From Rhodococcus rhodnii NBRC 100604 (GTDB taxonomy: Bacteria > Actinomycetota > Actinomycetes > Mycobacteriales > Mycobacteriaceae): DNA of 64,000 nucleotides. Shown piece after piece: positions 51,989 through 59,293 of this stretch. The notes below the pieces were generated by a model, which saw only the letters and a list, made by a program, of their open reading frames with translations, ran no database searches and was not told the DNA's origin. The position numbers were made by a program, and so were the translations under genes. The number at the start of each line of letters is the position of its first letter. Position 1 is the first letter of the stretch. The DNA is taken from NCBI RefSeq assembly GCF_001894925.1, contig NZ_BCXD01000019.1, forward strand, positions 1-64,000, in the 5' to 3' direction.

Positions 51989-52819
51989 TCAGGAGTTCCG
52001 AGCGGCGAGAACGGCGTCGTACAGCTCCCGTTTGGACACACCTTCGGTCGCCACCGCGCCGCACGCGTCCTTGAGTCGTTCGCCGTCGGCGACGCGCCGC
52101 TCCACCTCGTCCACGAGATCCTCGGGGCGCGCGGCGACGGGACGAGCGCCGTCGAGCACGACGGTGATCTCGCCGCGGACGCCCTCCGCCGCCCACTCGG
52201 CGAGTTCGGCGAGCGTGCCGCGGCGCACCTCCTCGTACGTCTTGGTGAGCTCGCGGCACACCGCACCACGCCGCTCGCCGCCGAGCACGCGGACGGCGTC
52301 GGCGAGGGTGTCCGCGATCCGGTGCGGCGACTCGAAGAACACGCAGGTGCGGCCCTCGGTGACGAGAGTCGACAGCCACGACTCACGAGCACCGCGCTTG
52401 CGGGGCGCGAAGCCGTCGAAACAGAACCGCTCGACGGGCAGTGCCGAGAGCGCGAGCGCCGTGGTGACGGCAGACGGTCCCGGCAGGCACGTCACGGCCA
52501 GATCTGCGTCGACGCATGCCGCGACGAGCCGATAACCGGGGTCGCTCACCGACGGCATGCCGGCGTCGGTGACGAGCAGGACGGTGTTGCCCGCCTCGAT
52601 CTCCGCGACCAGCCCGGGGAGGCGCGCCGTCTCCACCTGGTCGTAGAAGCTGACGACACGGCCGGTGATCGTGACGTCGAGTGCCGCCGCCAGCGACTTG
52701 GTGCGACGCGTGTCCTCGGCGGCCACGACGTCCGCGCTCGCCAGCGCCGCCCGCAACCGAGGCGACGCATCACCGACATCACCCATCGGCGTCGCGCCGA
52801 GCACCAGACGACCCGTCAT
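51989..52819 (-). CDS. rsmI: 16S rRNA (cytidine1402-2'-O)-methyltransferase, 276 aa
   Basis: Tetrapyrrole-methylase-fold RNA methyltransferase. LVLGATPMGDVGDASPRL at the N-terminus, AEDTRRTKSL near 35, LLVTDAGMPSVSDPGYRLV near 80, CLPGPSAVTTALALSALP near 112 and FFESPHRI near 160 are the family motifs. ATG 52819 has no ribosome site; TAGGCT 7 bases before it suggests leaderless expression from a promoter shared with pmt. M. tuberculosis has the same divergent pair (Rv1003/Rv1002c). Confidence 0.96.
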   Translation of the reverse strand: MTGRLVLGATPMGDVGDASPRLRAALASADVVAAEDTRRTKSLAAALDVTITGRVVSFYDQVETARLPGLVAEIEAGNTVLLVTDAGMPSVSDPGYRLVAACVDADLAVTCLPGPSAVTTALALSALPVERFCFDGFAPRKRGARESWLSTLVTEGRTCVFFESPHRIADTLADAVRVLGGERRGAVCRELTKTYEEVRRGTLAELAEWAAEGVRGEITVVLDGARPVAARPEDLVDEVERRVADGERLKDACGAVATEGVSKRELYDAVLAARNS

Positions 52820-52826
52820 GCTTCAC

Positions 52827-52836
52827 AGCCTACGAT
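52827..52836. promoter_or_regulatory. overlapping divergent -10 elements of rsmI and pmt
   Basis: In AGCCTACGAT the plus strand reads TACGAT (52831-52836) and the minus strand reads TAGGCT (52832-52827). The two -10 hexamers share the central TA. Each is 6-7 bases from its start codon (GTG 52843 and ATG 52819), so both messages would be leaderless. The whole gap is 23 bases. Confidence 0.6.
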
Positions 52837-52842
52837 TGCGAT

Positions 52843-54405
52843 GTGACGACGCGGACAGCCGGCCGACCCCCCACCCCGGCCGCGGACTCGGAATTCGTGT
52901 CCCCCGCGCCCGTCGTCGCCCCGCCCGATCCCGGACCGACCGATCGCGTCCGCGGCTGGGTCGTGACGCTCGTCGTCACGGCGATCGCCGCCGTGACCCG
53001 GTTCGTGCTGCTCGGCTACCCGACGGACGCCGGCACCCCCGTCTTCGACGAGAAGCACTACGCGCCGCAGGGCTGGCAGGTACTCACGAGCGGCGGCTGG
53101 ATCGAGGACAACCCCGGCTACGGGCTCGTCGTGCATCCCCCCGTCGGCAAATGGATGATCGCCTTCGGCGAAGCGATCTTCGGCTACAACGGGTGGGGCT
53201 GGCGCGCGGCGTCCGCCGTCGCGGGAACCGTCCTGGTCCTGCTCGTGATCCGCATCGTCCGCCGCATGACCGGCTCGACGCTCGTGGGAGCGCTCGCCGG
53301 GATCCTGCTGATCGCCGACGGCGTCACCTTCGTGTCGTCGCGCGTCGCGATGCTCGACATCTTCCTGACGCTGTTCGTCGTCGCCGCCTTCGGGTGTCTC
53401 GTCGTCGACCGCGACGACGTCCGCACCCGGATGTACGCGGTGTACGCCGCCGGGCGCATCGGCGACAGCACGTTCGGGCCGCGCCTCGGCGTCCGCTGGT
53501 GGCGATTCGGTGCCGGTGTCCTGCTCGGACTCGCGTGCGCCACCAAGTGGTCCGGCATCTACGTCGTCATGTTCCTCGGACTCCTCAGCGTCGCGTTCGA
53601 CGTCGCCGCCCGCCGCTCCCACGGTGTCCGGCGCCCGTGGCTCGGCGCCCTCGTCCGCGACGTCGCTCCGGCGCTCTACGCGCTCGTCGGCATCCCCTTG
53701 ATCGTCTATCTGCTGTCGTACACGCCATGGTTCGCGAGCGAGAACGGCGTCGACCGGCACGCCGTCGGTACCGACATCGGCCACGACGGCACGTGGTCGT
53801 TCGTGCCGGACGCGCTGCGCTCGCTCTGGTACTACAGCGGCAACGTCCTCGAGTTCCACTCCACGCTGACGAACTCGGCGGGCAACCTCCACCCGTGGGA
53901 GTCGAAACCGTGGACGTGGCCGATGGGGCTGCGACCGATGCTCTACTACTTCGCCGACGGCGAGACGGTGAGCGGCTGCGGCGAATCCGAGTGCGTCAAG
54001 GCCGTCATGCTCGTGGGTACGCCCGCACTGTGGTGGCTCGCGTTCCCGCTGTTCCTGTGGGCGCTGTGGCGCACGCTCGTGCGCCGCGACTGGCGCTGGG
54101 CCGCTGTCCTCGTGGGGTACGGCGCGGTGTTCCTGCCGTGGTTCGCCACGCTCGATCGGCAGATGTACTTCTTCTACGCGACGGCACTCGCGCCGTTCCT
54201 CGTCATGGGAGTCGCGCTCGCGCTCGGTGAGGCGCTGGGCCGCGGGTCGGCGAGCGTGGATCGCCGGCGCATCGGGCTGCTCGCGGTGTGCCTGTACGTC
54301 GGTGTCGTCGTCGCGAACTTCGTGTGGCTGTGGCCGATCCTGACGGGCCTGCCGATCACTCCGGAGATGTGGCAGCGTCAGTTGTGGTTGCCGAGCTGGC
54401 ACTGA
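52843..54405 (+). CDS. pmt: dolichyl/polyprenyl-phosphate-mannose protein mannosyltransferase Pmt, 520 aa
   Basis: GT39 membrane enzyme that O-mannosylates secreted proteins and lipoproteins on Thr. The catalytic acidic pair lies in PVFDEKHYAPQGWQ near residue 68. HPPVGKWMIAFGEAIFG near 102 and ACATKWSGIYVVMFLGLLSV near 230 are conserved, with about 10-11 helices in all. The GTG at 52843 fits a leaderless start. The 3' end overlaps the BCCT gene by 50 bases on the opposite strand. Confidence 0.94.
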   Translation: MTTRTAGRPPTPAADSEFVSPAPVVAPPDPGPTDRVRGWVVTLVVTAIAAVTRFVLLGYPTDAGTPVFDEKHYAPQGWQVLTSGGWIEDNPGYGLVVHPPVGKWMIAFGEAIFGYNGWGWRAASAVAGTVLVLLVIRIVRRMTGSTLVGALAGILLIADGVTFVSSRVAMLDIFLTLFVVAAFGCLVVDRDDVRTRMYAVYAAGRIGDSTFGPRLGVRWWRFGAGVLLGLACATKWSGIYVVMFLGLLSVAFDVAARRSHGVRRPWLGALVRDVAPALYALVGIPLIVYLLSYTPWFASENGVDRHAVGTDIGHDGTWSFVPDALRSLWYYSGNVLEFHSTLTNSAGNLHPWESKPWTWPMGLRPMLYYFADGETVSGCGESECVKAVMLVGTPALWWLAFPLFLWALWRTLVRRDWRWAAVLVGYGAVFLPWFATLDRQMYFFYATALAPFLVMGVALALGEALGRGSASVDRRRIGLLAVCLYVGVVVANFVWLWPILTGLPITPEMWQRQLWLPSWH

Positions 54406-56008
54406 CGCCCTTGCGGCGCCCCCGCGAGAGCACCGACGGTTCCGGCCGGTCGCGGATCGCGAGGATCAGTGGGTCGGTCCGCAGGTCGCGATAGAGCGAG
54501 ATGCACAGCGCGATCATGACGACGACGAACGGCGACGCCGCGATGATCGTCATCGTCTGCAGGCCGCTCAGTGCCGTGTCGCCGCCCGTCCAGAGGATCA
54601 GCGCCGCGACCCCGCCGGTGAGCACGCCCCAGAACACAACGACCCACCGGTGCGGTTCGAGCGACCCGCGCTGCGAGAGCGTGCCCATCACGATCGACGC
54701 GGCGTCGGCGCCCGACACGAAGAAGATGCCGACGAGCACCATCACGAGGACCGTGGTGATGCCCGTGAGCGGGAGATTCTGCAGCATCCCGAACAGCTGA
54801 CCCTCCTCGGTCTGCTGCCCGGCGAGATCGATTCCGCGTTCCTGTTCGTCGATGCCCGCGCCGCCGAAGACGGCGAACCACACGAGACTCACGAGGCTCG
54901 GGACCATGATCACGCCGATGACGAACTCGCGGATCGTGCGGCCGCGGCTGATCCGCGCGAGGAACAAGCCCACGAACGGGGTCCACGAGACCCACCAGGC
55001 CCAGTAGAAGATCGTCCACGACGAGAGCCATTCGCCCACAGCGGGATCGGCCGCAGCGCCGGTGCGCGCCGCCATGTCGGGAAGATCGGCGACGTAGTTG
55101 CCGATGGAGTTGGGCAGCAGGTTGAGGATGAGCACCGTCGGGCCGACGACGAACACGAACACCGCGAGAACGAACGCGAGCACCATGTTGATGTTCGAGA
55201 GCCACTGGATCCCCCGCGCGACACCGGACACCGCGGACGCGACGAACGCGACGGTGAGCAGCGCGACGATCGTGACGAGCAGCATCGTGCTCATCTCGTC
55301 CATCCAGCCGACGATGTGGAAACCCGAACCGATCTGCAGCGCACCGAGTCCGAGCGACGCGGCCGTCCCGAACAGCGTCGCGAAGATCGCGAGGATGTCG
55401 ATGACCTTGCCGATCGGGCCTTCCGCGCGACGCCCGAGCAGCGGAACGAACGCCGAACTGAACAACTGCCTGCGGCCCCGGCGGTACGTGCCGTACGCGA
55501 TCGCCATTCCGACGACCGCGTACATCGCCCACGGATGCAGCGTCCAGTGGAACATCGTCGTCGCCATCGCGGTGCCGATACCGCCGTCCGTCCCCGGCGG
55601 CGGCGACACGAAGTGCGACAGTGGCTCGGTGACGCCGAAGAACATCAGTCCGATGCCCATGCCGGCGCTGAACATCATCGCGATCCACGAGACCGTCCGG
55701 AACTCGGGCGCCTCACCGTCCTTGCCGAGCGGAATCTTCCCGTACCGGCTGAGGGCGAGCCAGATCGCGAAGATCACGAAGCCGGTCGCCGAGAGGACGA
55801 ACAGCCAGCCCCAGTTCGTCACGACGTAGCCGAGGATCGTCGCCGTCGTCGAATTCAAGTTCTCGGGTGCTGCGAGACCCCAGACGACGATCGCGAGCAC
55901 CGCCGCCGCCGCAACACCGAAGACCAGCCAGTCCGTCCGCACCCGGCGGCGGGGCGCGTCGCCGTCCGCCGCCCCGACCTCGACGCGTCCGCCATCGTGT
56001 GTCGTCAC
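54356..56008 (-). CDS. BCCT family betaine/carnitine/choline transporter, 550 aa
   Basis: Twelve-helix Na+- or H+-coupled importer of compatible solutes. Signature: FYWAWWVSWTPFVGLFLARI near residue 320 with SRGRTIREFVIGVI following, MFSAGMGIGLMFFGVTEPL near 105, and MFHWTLHPWAMYAVVG near 150. The N-terminal 25 residues are cytoplasmic; the C-terminal tail is short and basic (SRGRRKGVSASS), which in BetP-type members senses osmotic stress. GntR gene upstream on the same strand, 57 bases away. The specific substrate is not decided by sequence. Confidence 0.94.
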   Translation of the reverse strand: MTTHDGGRVEVGAADGDAPRRRVRTDWLVFGVAAAAVLAIVVWGLAAPENLNSTTATILGYVVTNWGWLFVLSATGFVIFAIWLALSRYGKIPLGKDGEAPEFRTVSWIAMMFSAGMGIGLMFFGVTEPLSHFVSPPPGTDGGIGTAMATTMFHWTLHPWAMYAVVGMAIAYGTYRRGRRQLFSSAFVPLLGRRAEGPIGKVIDILAIFATLFGTAASLGLGALQIGSGFHIVGWMDEMSTMLLVTIVALLTVAFVASAVSGVARGIQWLSNINMVLAFVLAVFVFVVGPTVLILNLLPNSIGNYVADLPDMAARTGAAADPAVGEWLSSWTIFYWAWWVSWTPFVGLFLARISRGRTIREFVIGVIMVPSLVSLVWFAVFGGAGIDEQERGIDLAGQQTEEGQLFGMLQNLPLTGITTVLVMVLVGIFFVSGADAASIVMGTLSQRGSLEPHRWVVVFWGVLTGGVAALILWTGGDTALSGLQTMTIIAASPFVVVMIALCISLYRDLRTDPLILAIRDRPEPSVLSRGRRKGVSASSATTTDAATSPE

Positions 56009-56065
56009 GAGAACAAGACTTCTCGCGTCGGTGTCCGCGCGCAGGCGAACGGCGAATTGTCGCGA

Positions 56066-56434
56066 TCAGTCCACGCGGGCACCCGTGAGCGCGGCGCGCA
56101 CGTAACCGAGGATCGCGTCGTCGGGGATACCGAGCGCCCGCAGCCCGCCGACGTACTCGGTGGCCCGCTGCTGGGCGCGCGTCGCGGTCGTGTCACCCGC
56201 CGACGCGATGAAGGTTCCGCGCTTGCCCTTCGTCTCGATGACGCCCGATTCGCTCAGTTCCCGATACGCCTTGGCGACGGTGTTGGGTGCGAGCCCGATC
56301 TCCGCAGCGAGCGCACGGACGGTCGGAATCTTCGTCCCGGCGATCAGGTCGCCGCTGCGTACGTGCGCGATGATCTGCAATCTCAGCTGATCGAACGGCG
56401 GAACCGTCGAATTCGGGTCGATCGCGATACGCAC
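56066..56434 (-). CDS. GntR family regulator, YtrA type, 122 aa
   Basis: Short GntR protein with the winged helix (PPFDQLRLQIIAHVRSGDLI, then KIPTVRALAAEIGLAPNTVAK and AYRELSESGVIETKGKRGTF) and a C-terminal stretch of about 40 residues, too short for a FadR or HutC ligand domain; this is the YtrA form. GTG 56434 follows ACGGAGG. YtrA regulators often govern the next operon, here possibly the BCCT gene; this is inference from position. Confidence 0.88.
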   Translation of the reverse strand: MRIAIDPNSTVPPFDQLRLQIIAHVRSGDLIAGTKIPTVRALAAEIGLAPNTVAKAYRELSESGVIETKGKRGTFIASAGDTTATRAQQRATEYVGGLRALGIPDDAILGYVRAALTGARVD

Positions 56435-56571
56435 TCGCCTGCACCTCCGTCGTCTGGGACCGATCGGTTGCCGCACCGGAGCGGCGACCGGAACCGCGTA
56501 CCCCCGCTACATCGGGGAACGCGTCCACAACGGTATTCGGGGCCGTGCGCCTCGAAGATGGGTGGTTGCCG

Positions 56572-57294
56572 TCAGATCGCTTCGACGGCGCGGGTGAGCT
56601 CGGTGTGGCCCGAGGTCAGCATGAGTGTCGCGCCGAAGGTGTTCTCCGCGGCCAGCACCGCTGCGATGACGTGAGCGACGTCGGCTCGCGAGACCTCGCC
56701 GTACTCGTGCGGCGGCGGCGTGAGGTCGACGAATCCGGTCGGGTCGTCGTCCGTGAGCTTGCCGGGACGGACGATCGTCCAGTCGAGGTAGGTGCGGGCC
56801 CGCAGATCCTCTTCCGCCTCGGTCTTGGCGACGAGGTATGCCGCGAAGACGTCGTCCGTGCCATCGGGGATGGGCTCCCCCGCGCCGAACGAGCTGATCT
56901 GGACGAAGCGTCGCACCCCGGCCTTCTCCGACGCGGCGGCGAGCAGCACCGAGGCACCGCGATCGACCGTGTCCTTGCGCTCGATGCCGCTGCCCGGCCC
57001 GGCCCCGGCCGCGAACACGGCGGCGTCGGCACCCTCGAGCAACGTCGCGACCTCGTCGACCGAGGCCTTCTCGAGGTCCACGAGCACGGGATACGCGCCG
57101 AGCGCCGTCACTTCGGTCTCGTGGTCGGGATTGCGGATGAGCGCGACGGCGCGGTCTCCGCCAGCGGTCAGGGTGCGGATCAGTTCGCGGGCGATCTTCC
57201 CGTGCCCGCCGGCGATCACGATCCGGCGACCGGCCGTCTCGCGGCCGGGCACGGTGTCTGTGTCGGTGTCGTTCGCGTTCAGGTTTTCGGTCAT
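56572..57294 (-). CDS. atypical SDR / NAD(P)-binding protein, 240 aa
   Basis: The Rossmann motif RRIVIAGGHGKIARELIRTL is near residue 24, followed by VALIRNPDHETEV, GADAAVFAAGAGPGSG near 92 and RRFVQISSFGAGEP near 130. This matches the NmrA/SDR_a5 type, which lacks the Tyr-x3-Lys catalytic pair of classical SDRs. Likely role: NAD(P) sensing or a small-molecule reductase. ATG 57294 has GGAGG close by. Divergent from arsC-like gene across 55 bases. Confidence 0.85.
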   Translation of the reverse strand: MTENLNANDTDTDTVPGRETAGRRIVIAGGHGKIARELIRTLTAGGDRAVALIRNPDHETEVTALGAYPVLVDLEKASVDEVATLLEGADAAVFAAGAGPGSGIERKDTVDRGASVLLAAASEKAGVRRFVQISSFGAGEPIPDGTDDVFAAYLVAKTEAEEDLRARTYLDWTIVRPGKLTDDDPTGFVDLTPPPHEYGEVSRADVAHVIAAVLAAENTFGATLMLTSGHTELTRAVEAI

Positions 57295-57349
57295 GCCTCC
57301 AGTCCTACCCGCTTCGCGGGCGTGCCACACGGAGACGCACAATGACGGC

Positions 57350-57703
57350 ATGGCCACGGCGACGACAGCGACCATCCTGCACAACCCCCGATGCGGCACG
57401 TCGAGGAACACGCTCGCGATTCTCCGTGAGGCCGGAATCGAGCCGACGGTCGTGAAGTACCTCGACACTCCTCCCACTCGCGACGAGCTCGTCGCACTTC
57501 TCGACGAGGCCGGACTGCGTCCCAGCGAAGCGGTCCGTCGCAAGGAGAAGATCTACGGCGAGCTCGGCCTCGCCGATGCGTCCGAGGACGCGGTGCTCGA
57601 CGCGATGATCGAGCATCCGATCCTCATCGAGCGCCCCTTCGTCAGGACGAACCTCGGCACCGTCCTCGCCCGACCCGCCGACAAGGTGCGCGAGATTCTC
57701 TGA
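57350..57703 (+). CDS. ArsC-family (thioredoxin-fold) arsenate reductase, 117 aa
   Basis: ATILHNPRCGTSRNTLAILR places the catalytic Cys near residue 14 in the ArsC/Spx-fold HNPRCxxSR motif, and ERPFVRTNLGTVLARP near 95 supplies the conserved Arg. Length is standard for glutaredoxin-type ArsC. There are no arsR, arsB or acr3 genes beside it, so it may be a stand-alone YfgD/ArsC-like reductase. ATG 57350 has GGAG upstream. Confidence 0.9.
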   Translation: MATATTATILHNPRCGTSRNTLAILREAGIEPTVVKYLDTPPTRDELVALLDEAGLRPSEAVRRKEKIYGELGLADASEDAVLDAMIEHPILIERPFVRTNLGTVLARPADKVREIL

Positions 57704-57729
57704 CGCGGCACCGCGCCACCGCCGAGCGG

Positions 57730-59037
57730 TCATGCGACGACGGTCGCGCCTGTGTGATGCCGCTGTGCACCGGGTGGGTCGACGCCCGGTGGTGTGAAGG
57801 TCGGTCTTCCCCTCGGTGTCGACGTGATCGTCCACTCGCTGTGGTGAACATGGCGATGGTGGGCGCCGCAGAGCAGCACCATGTTGTCGAGATCCGTCCC
57901 ACCGCCGTCCGCCCAATGCGTGACGTGATGCGCCTCGCACCACAACGACGGGACCGGGCAGTTCGGAAACGCACACCCCCGGTCCCGGACAGTCAAGGCC
58001 CGACGCTGCGCCGGAGTGACGAGCCGTGTGGTGCGGCCCATGCTCAGCGGAACACCGTTGTCGTCCACGACGATCGGCGTGACCTGCGCATCGCACGCCA
58101 CCGCACGCGCCGTCTCCGGAGTGAGCGTGGCGCCCCACGGCCTCCACGGCAGACCGATCCCATCGAGCAGCGCCGTGATCGACACGCTCCTTCGCTCGGC
58201 GGCTGTATCCGCGCGACGTTCGAGGTCACGCTGATTCACCAACACAGTCACGTGCGGCTTCTCACCCGCCTCCATGCCGGCGGCACCGGAATCGAGGAAC
58301 CTGCGGCACACCTCGACCAACGCATCCGCCCGCCGTTTCCGCGGCGACCTGCGGTCGGGTGTTCCGTCCTCGGCAGGCTGCGGTGCCGACAGCTTTGACA
58401 ACGCCGTCAACAGCACCTCACCCGAGAGGGCATCGAAGTTCCCGTGCACCACCACACGGCCATGCAGCGTGTGCGACACCGATAGGTGGTTGAGGTTGTC
58501 GCGTTCGCGCGTCGGCGGACCATCACTTTCGGCGTCCAGGCGGACCTCGAGGCGTTCCTTTGCGCGCCGCACCGACGCGGTCGTGGTTCCGGGACCGGGA
58601 ACCGCCGCCGCCAACAGCGCATCGCGGCAGAACGCCGCAACCGTCTCGTACTCGTCGGTGTCGGCCTCGGCCAGCGCTGCAAGCAGCGACGGCGGCGTCT
58701 CGAAGAAGTCGCAGATCATCTGGGCGTGTGTCGGCGAGACCCGTTGTTCGGCAACAGCAGCAGCGATCTCGGGCTGCGACCGCAGGCTCACCGCGAGATT
58801 GACGACCCGCCGCGCCTTATGAACCTCGAGCATCGTCCGCGCCGCCAGCCACGACCCCGCATCCCGGAACCCGTCTTCGCCGGCGATGCCGCGCTCGACC
58901 ACCTCACCCATGAGCGCGATACTCCGCGCCTGCAGACGGGCGATCTCCGCGTACACATCGAGCACCTCGCCACGCAACTCGGCATCACCGAGCTGCCACG
59001 GCTCCCCGCGTGCTGTCTGTGAATCCCCCGACCCCAT
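57730..59037 (-). CDS. DUF222 / HNH endonuclease domain protein, 13E12-type, copy 2, 435 aa
   Basis: Same architecture as copy 1: DUF222 region with AEQRVSPTHAQMICDFFE, then HNH motif CAFPNCPVPSLWCEAHHVTH. Roughly 16 of the first 90 residues differ from copy 1, but only about 21 of the next 320. The last ~18 residues are unrelated (DPPGAQRHHTGATVVA against GTRSGARHRVA). Same leaderless -10 TAGATT at the same distance from ATG 59037. Its LexA box is decayed. Both copies keep all HNH residues and look functional. Confidence 0.92.
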   Translation of the reverse strand: MGSGDSQTARGEPWQLGDAELRGEVLDVYAEIARLQARSIALMGEVVERGIAGEDGFRDAGSWLAARTMLEVHKARRVVNLAVSLRSQPEIAAAVAEQRVSPTHAQMICDFFETPPSLLAALAEADTDEYETVAAFCRDALLAAAVPGPGTTTASVRRAKERLEVRLDAESDGPPTRERDNLNHLSVSHTLHGRVVVHGNFDALSGEVLLTALSKLSAPQPAEDGTPDRRSPRKRRADALVEVCRRFLDSGAAGMEAGEKPHVTVLVNQRDLERRADTAAERRSVSITALLDGIGLPWRPWGATLTPETARAVACDAQVTPIVVDDNGVPLSMGRTTRLVTPAQRRALTVRDRGCAFPNCPVPSLWCEAHHVTHWADGGGTDLDNMVLLCGAHHRHVHHSEWTITSTPRGRPTFTPPGVDPPGAQRHHTGATVVA

Positions 59038-59049
59038 GCGACAAATCTA
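57800..59049 (-). repeat. 1250-bp direct repeat, copy 2
   Basis: Gap-free counterpart of 49161-50410, in the same orientation, 8639 bases further on. Recombination between the copies would remove rsmI, pmt, the BCCT operon and arsC. Confidence 0.85.
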
Positions 59050-59067
59050 CTTCGCCAACACGTTCGA
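59044..59067 (-). promoter_or_regulatory. degenerate SOS box and -10 of HNH gene copy 2
   Basis: On the minus strand TCGAAC-GTGT-TGGCGA (59067-59052) keeps the distal LexA half-site and the spacing but only 3 of 6 bases in the proximal half (9 of 12 in total, against 11 of 12 for copy 1). TAGATT (59049-59044) is intact. An extra 7+7 palindrome, TCGAAAC-AAGAG-GTTTCGA, lies at 59064-59082. Confidence 0.6.
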
Positions 59068-59182
59068 AACAAGAGGTTTCGACGATCGTGGTCGAGTTTT
59101 TCTCACTCCCGCAGGTTCTGCACCCCATGTCGAACTCTGCACCCCGCCACGTCCGACACGGGTCGTCCACGCCACCGCCATC

Positions 59183-59220
59183 GAACCCGAATTCGCATTG
59201 CATATAACGTAATTCGGTTC
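59183..59220. promoter_or_regulatory. imperfect palindrome upstream of the ABC exporter
   Basis: GAACCCGAATT (59183-59193) and AATTCGGTTC (59211-59220) are complementary apart from one bulged base, over a 17-base AT-rich centre (GCATTGCATATAACGT). It is placed about 70 bases before the GTG of the exporter, so a promoter or operator is plausible. Confidence 0.45.
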
Positions 59221-59293
59221 CGAAGAAAGCGGCGTACATGTCTAGCGGGGGACGCTTCCCGTATGACAGAGTCGGCGACGGGGAGCGAACGGG

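Noticed and set aside
54650-56674. 674-codon plus-strand open frame opposite the BCCT gene
   Set aside because: Shadow frame; the minus strand has the 12-helix transporter with its Trp-rich signature.
57350-57703. Arsenic resistance operon
   Set aside because: Only an ArsC-like gene is present; no arsR, arsB/acr3 or arsM next to it.
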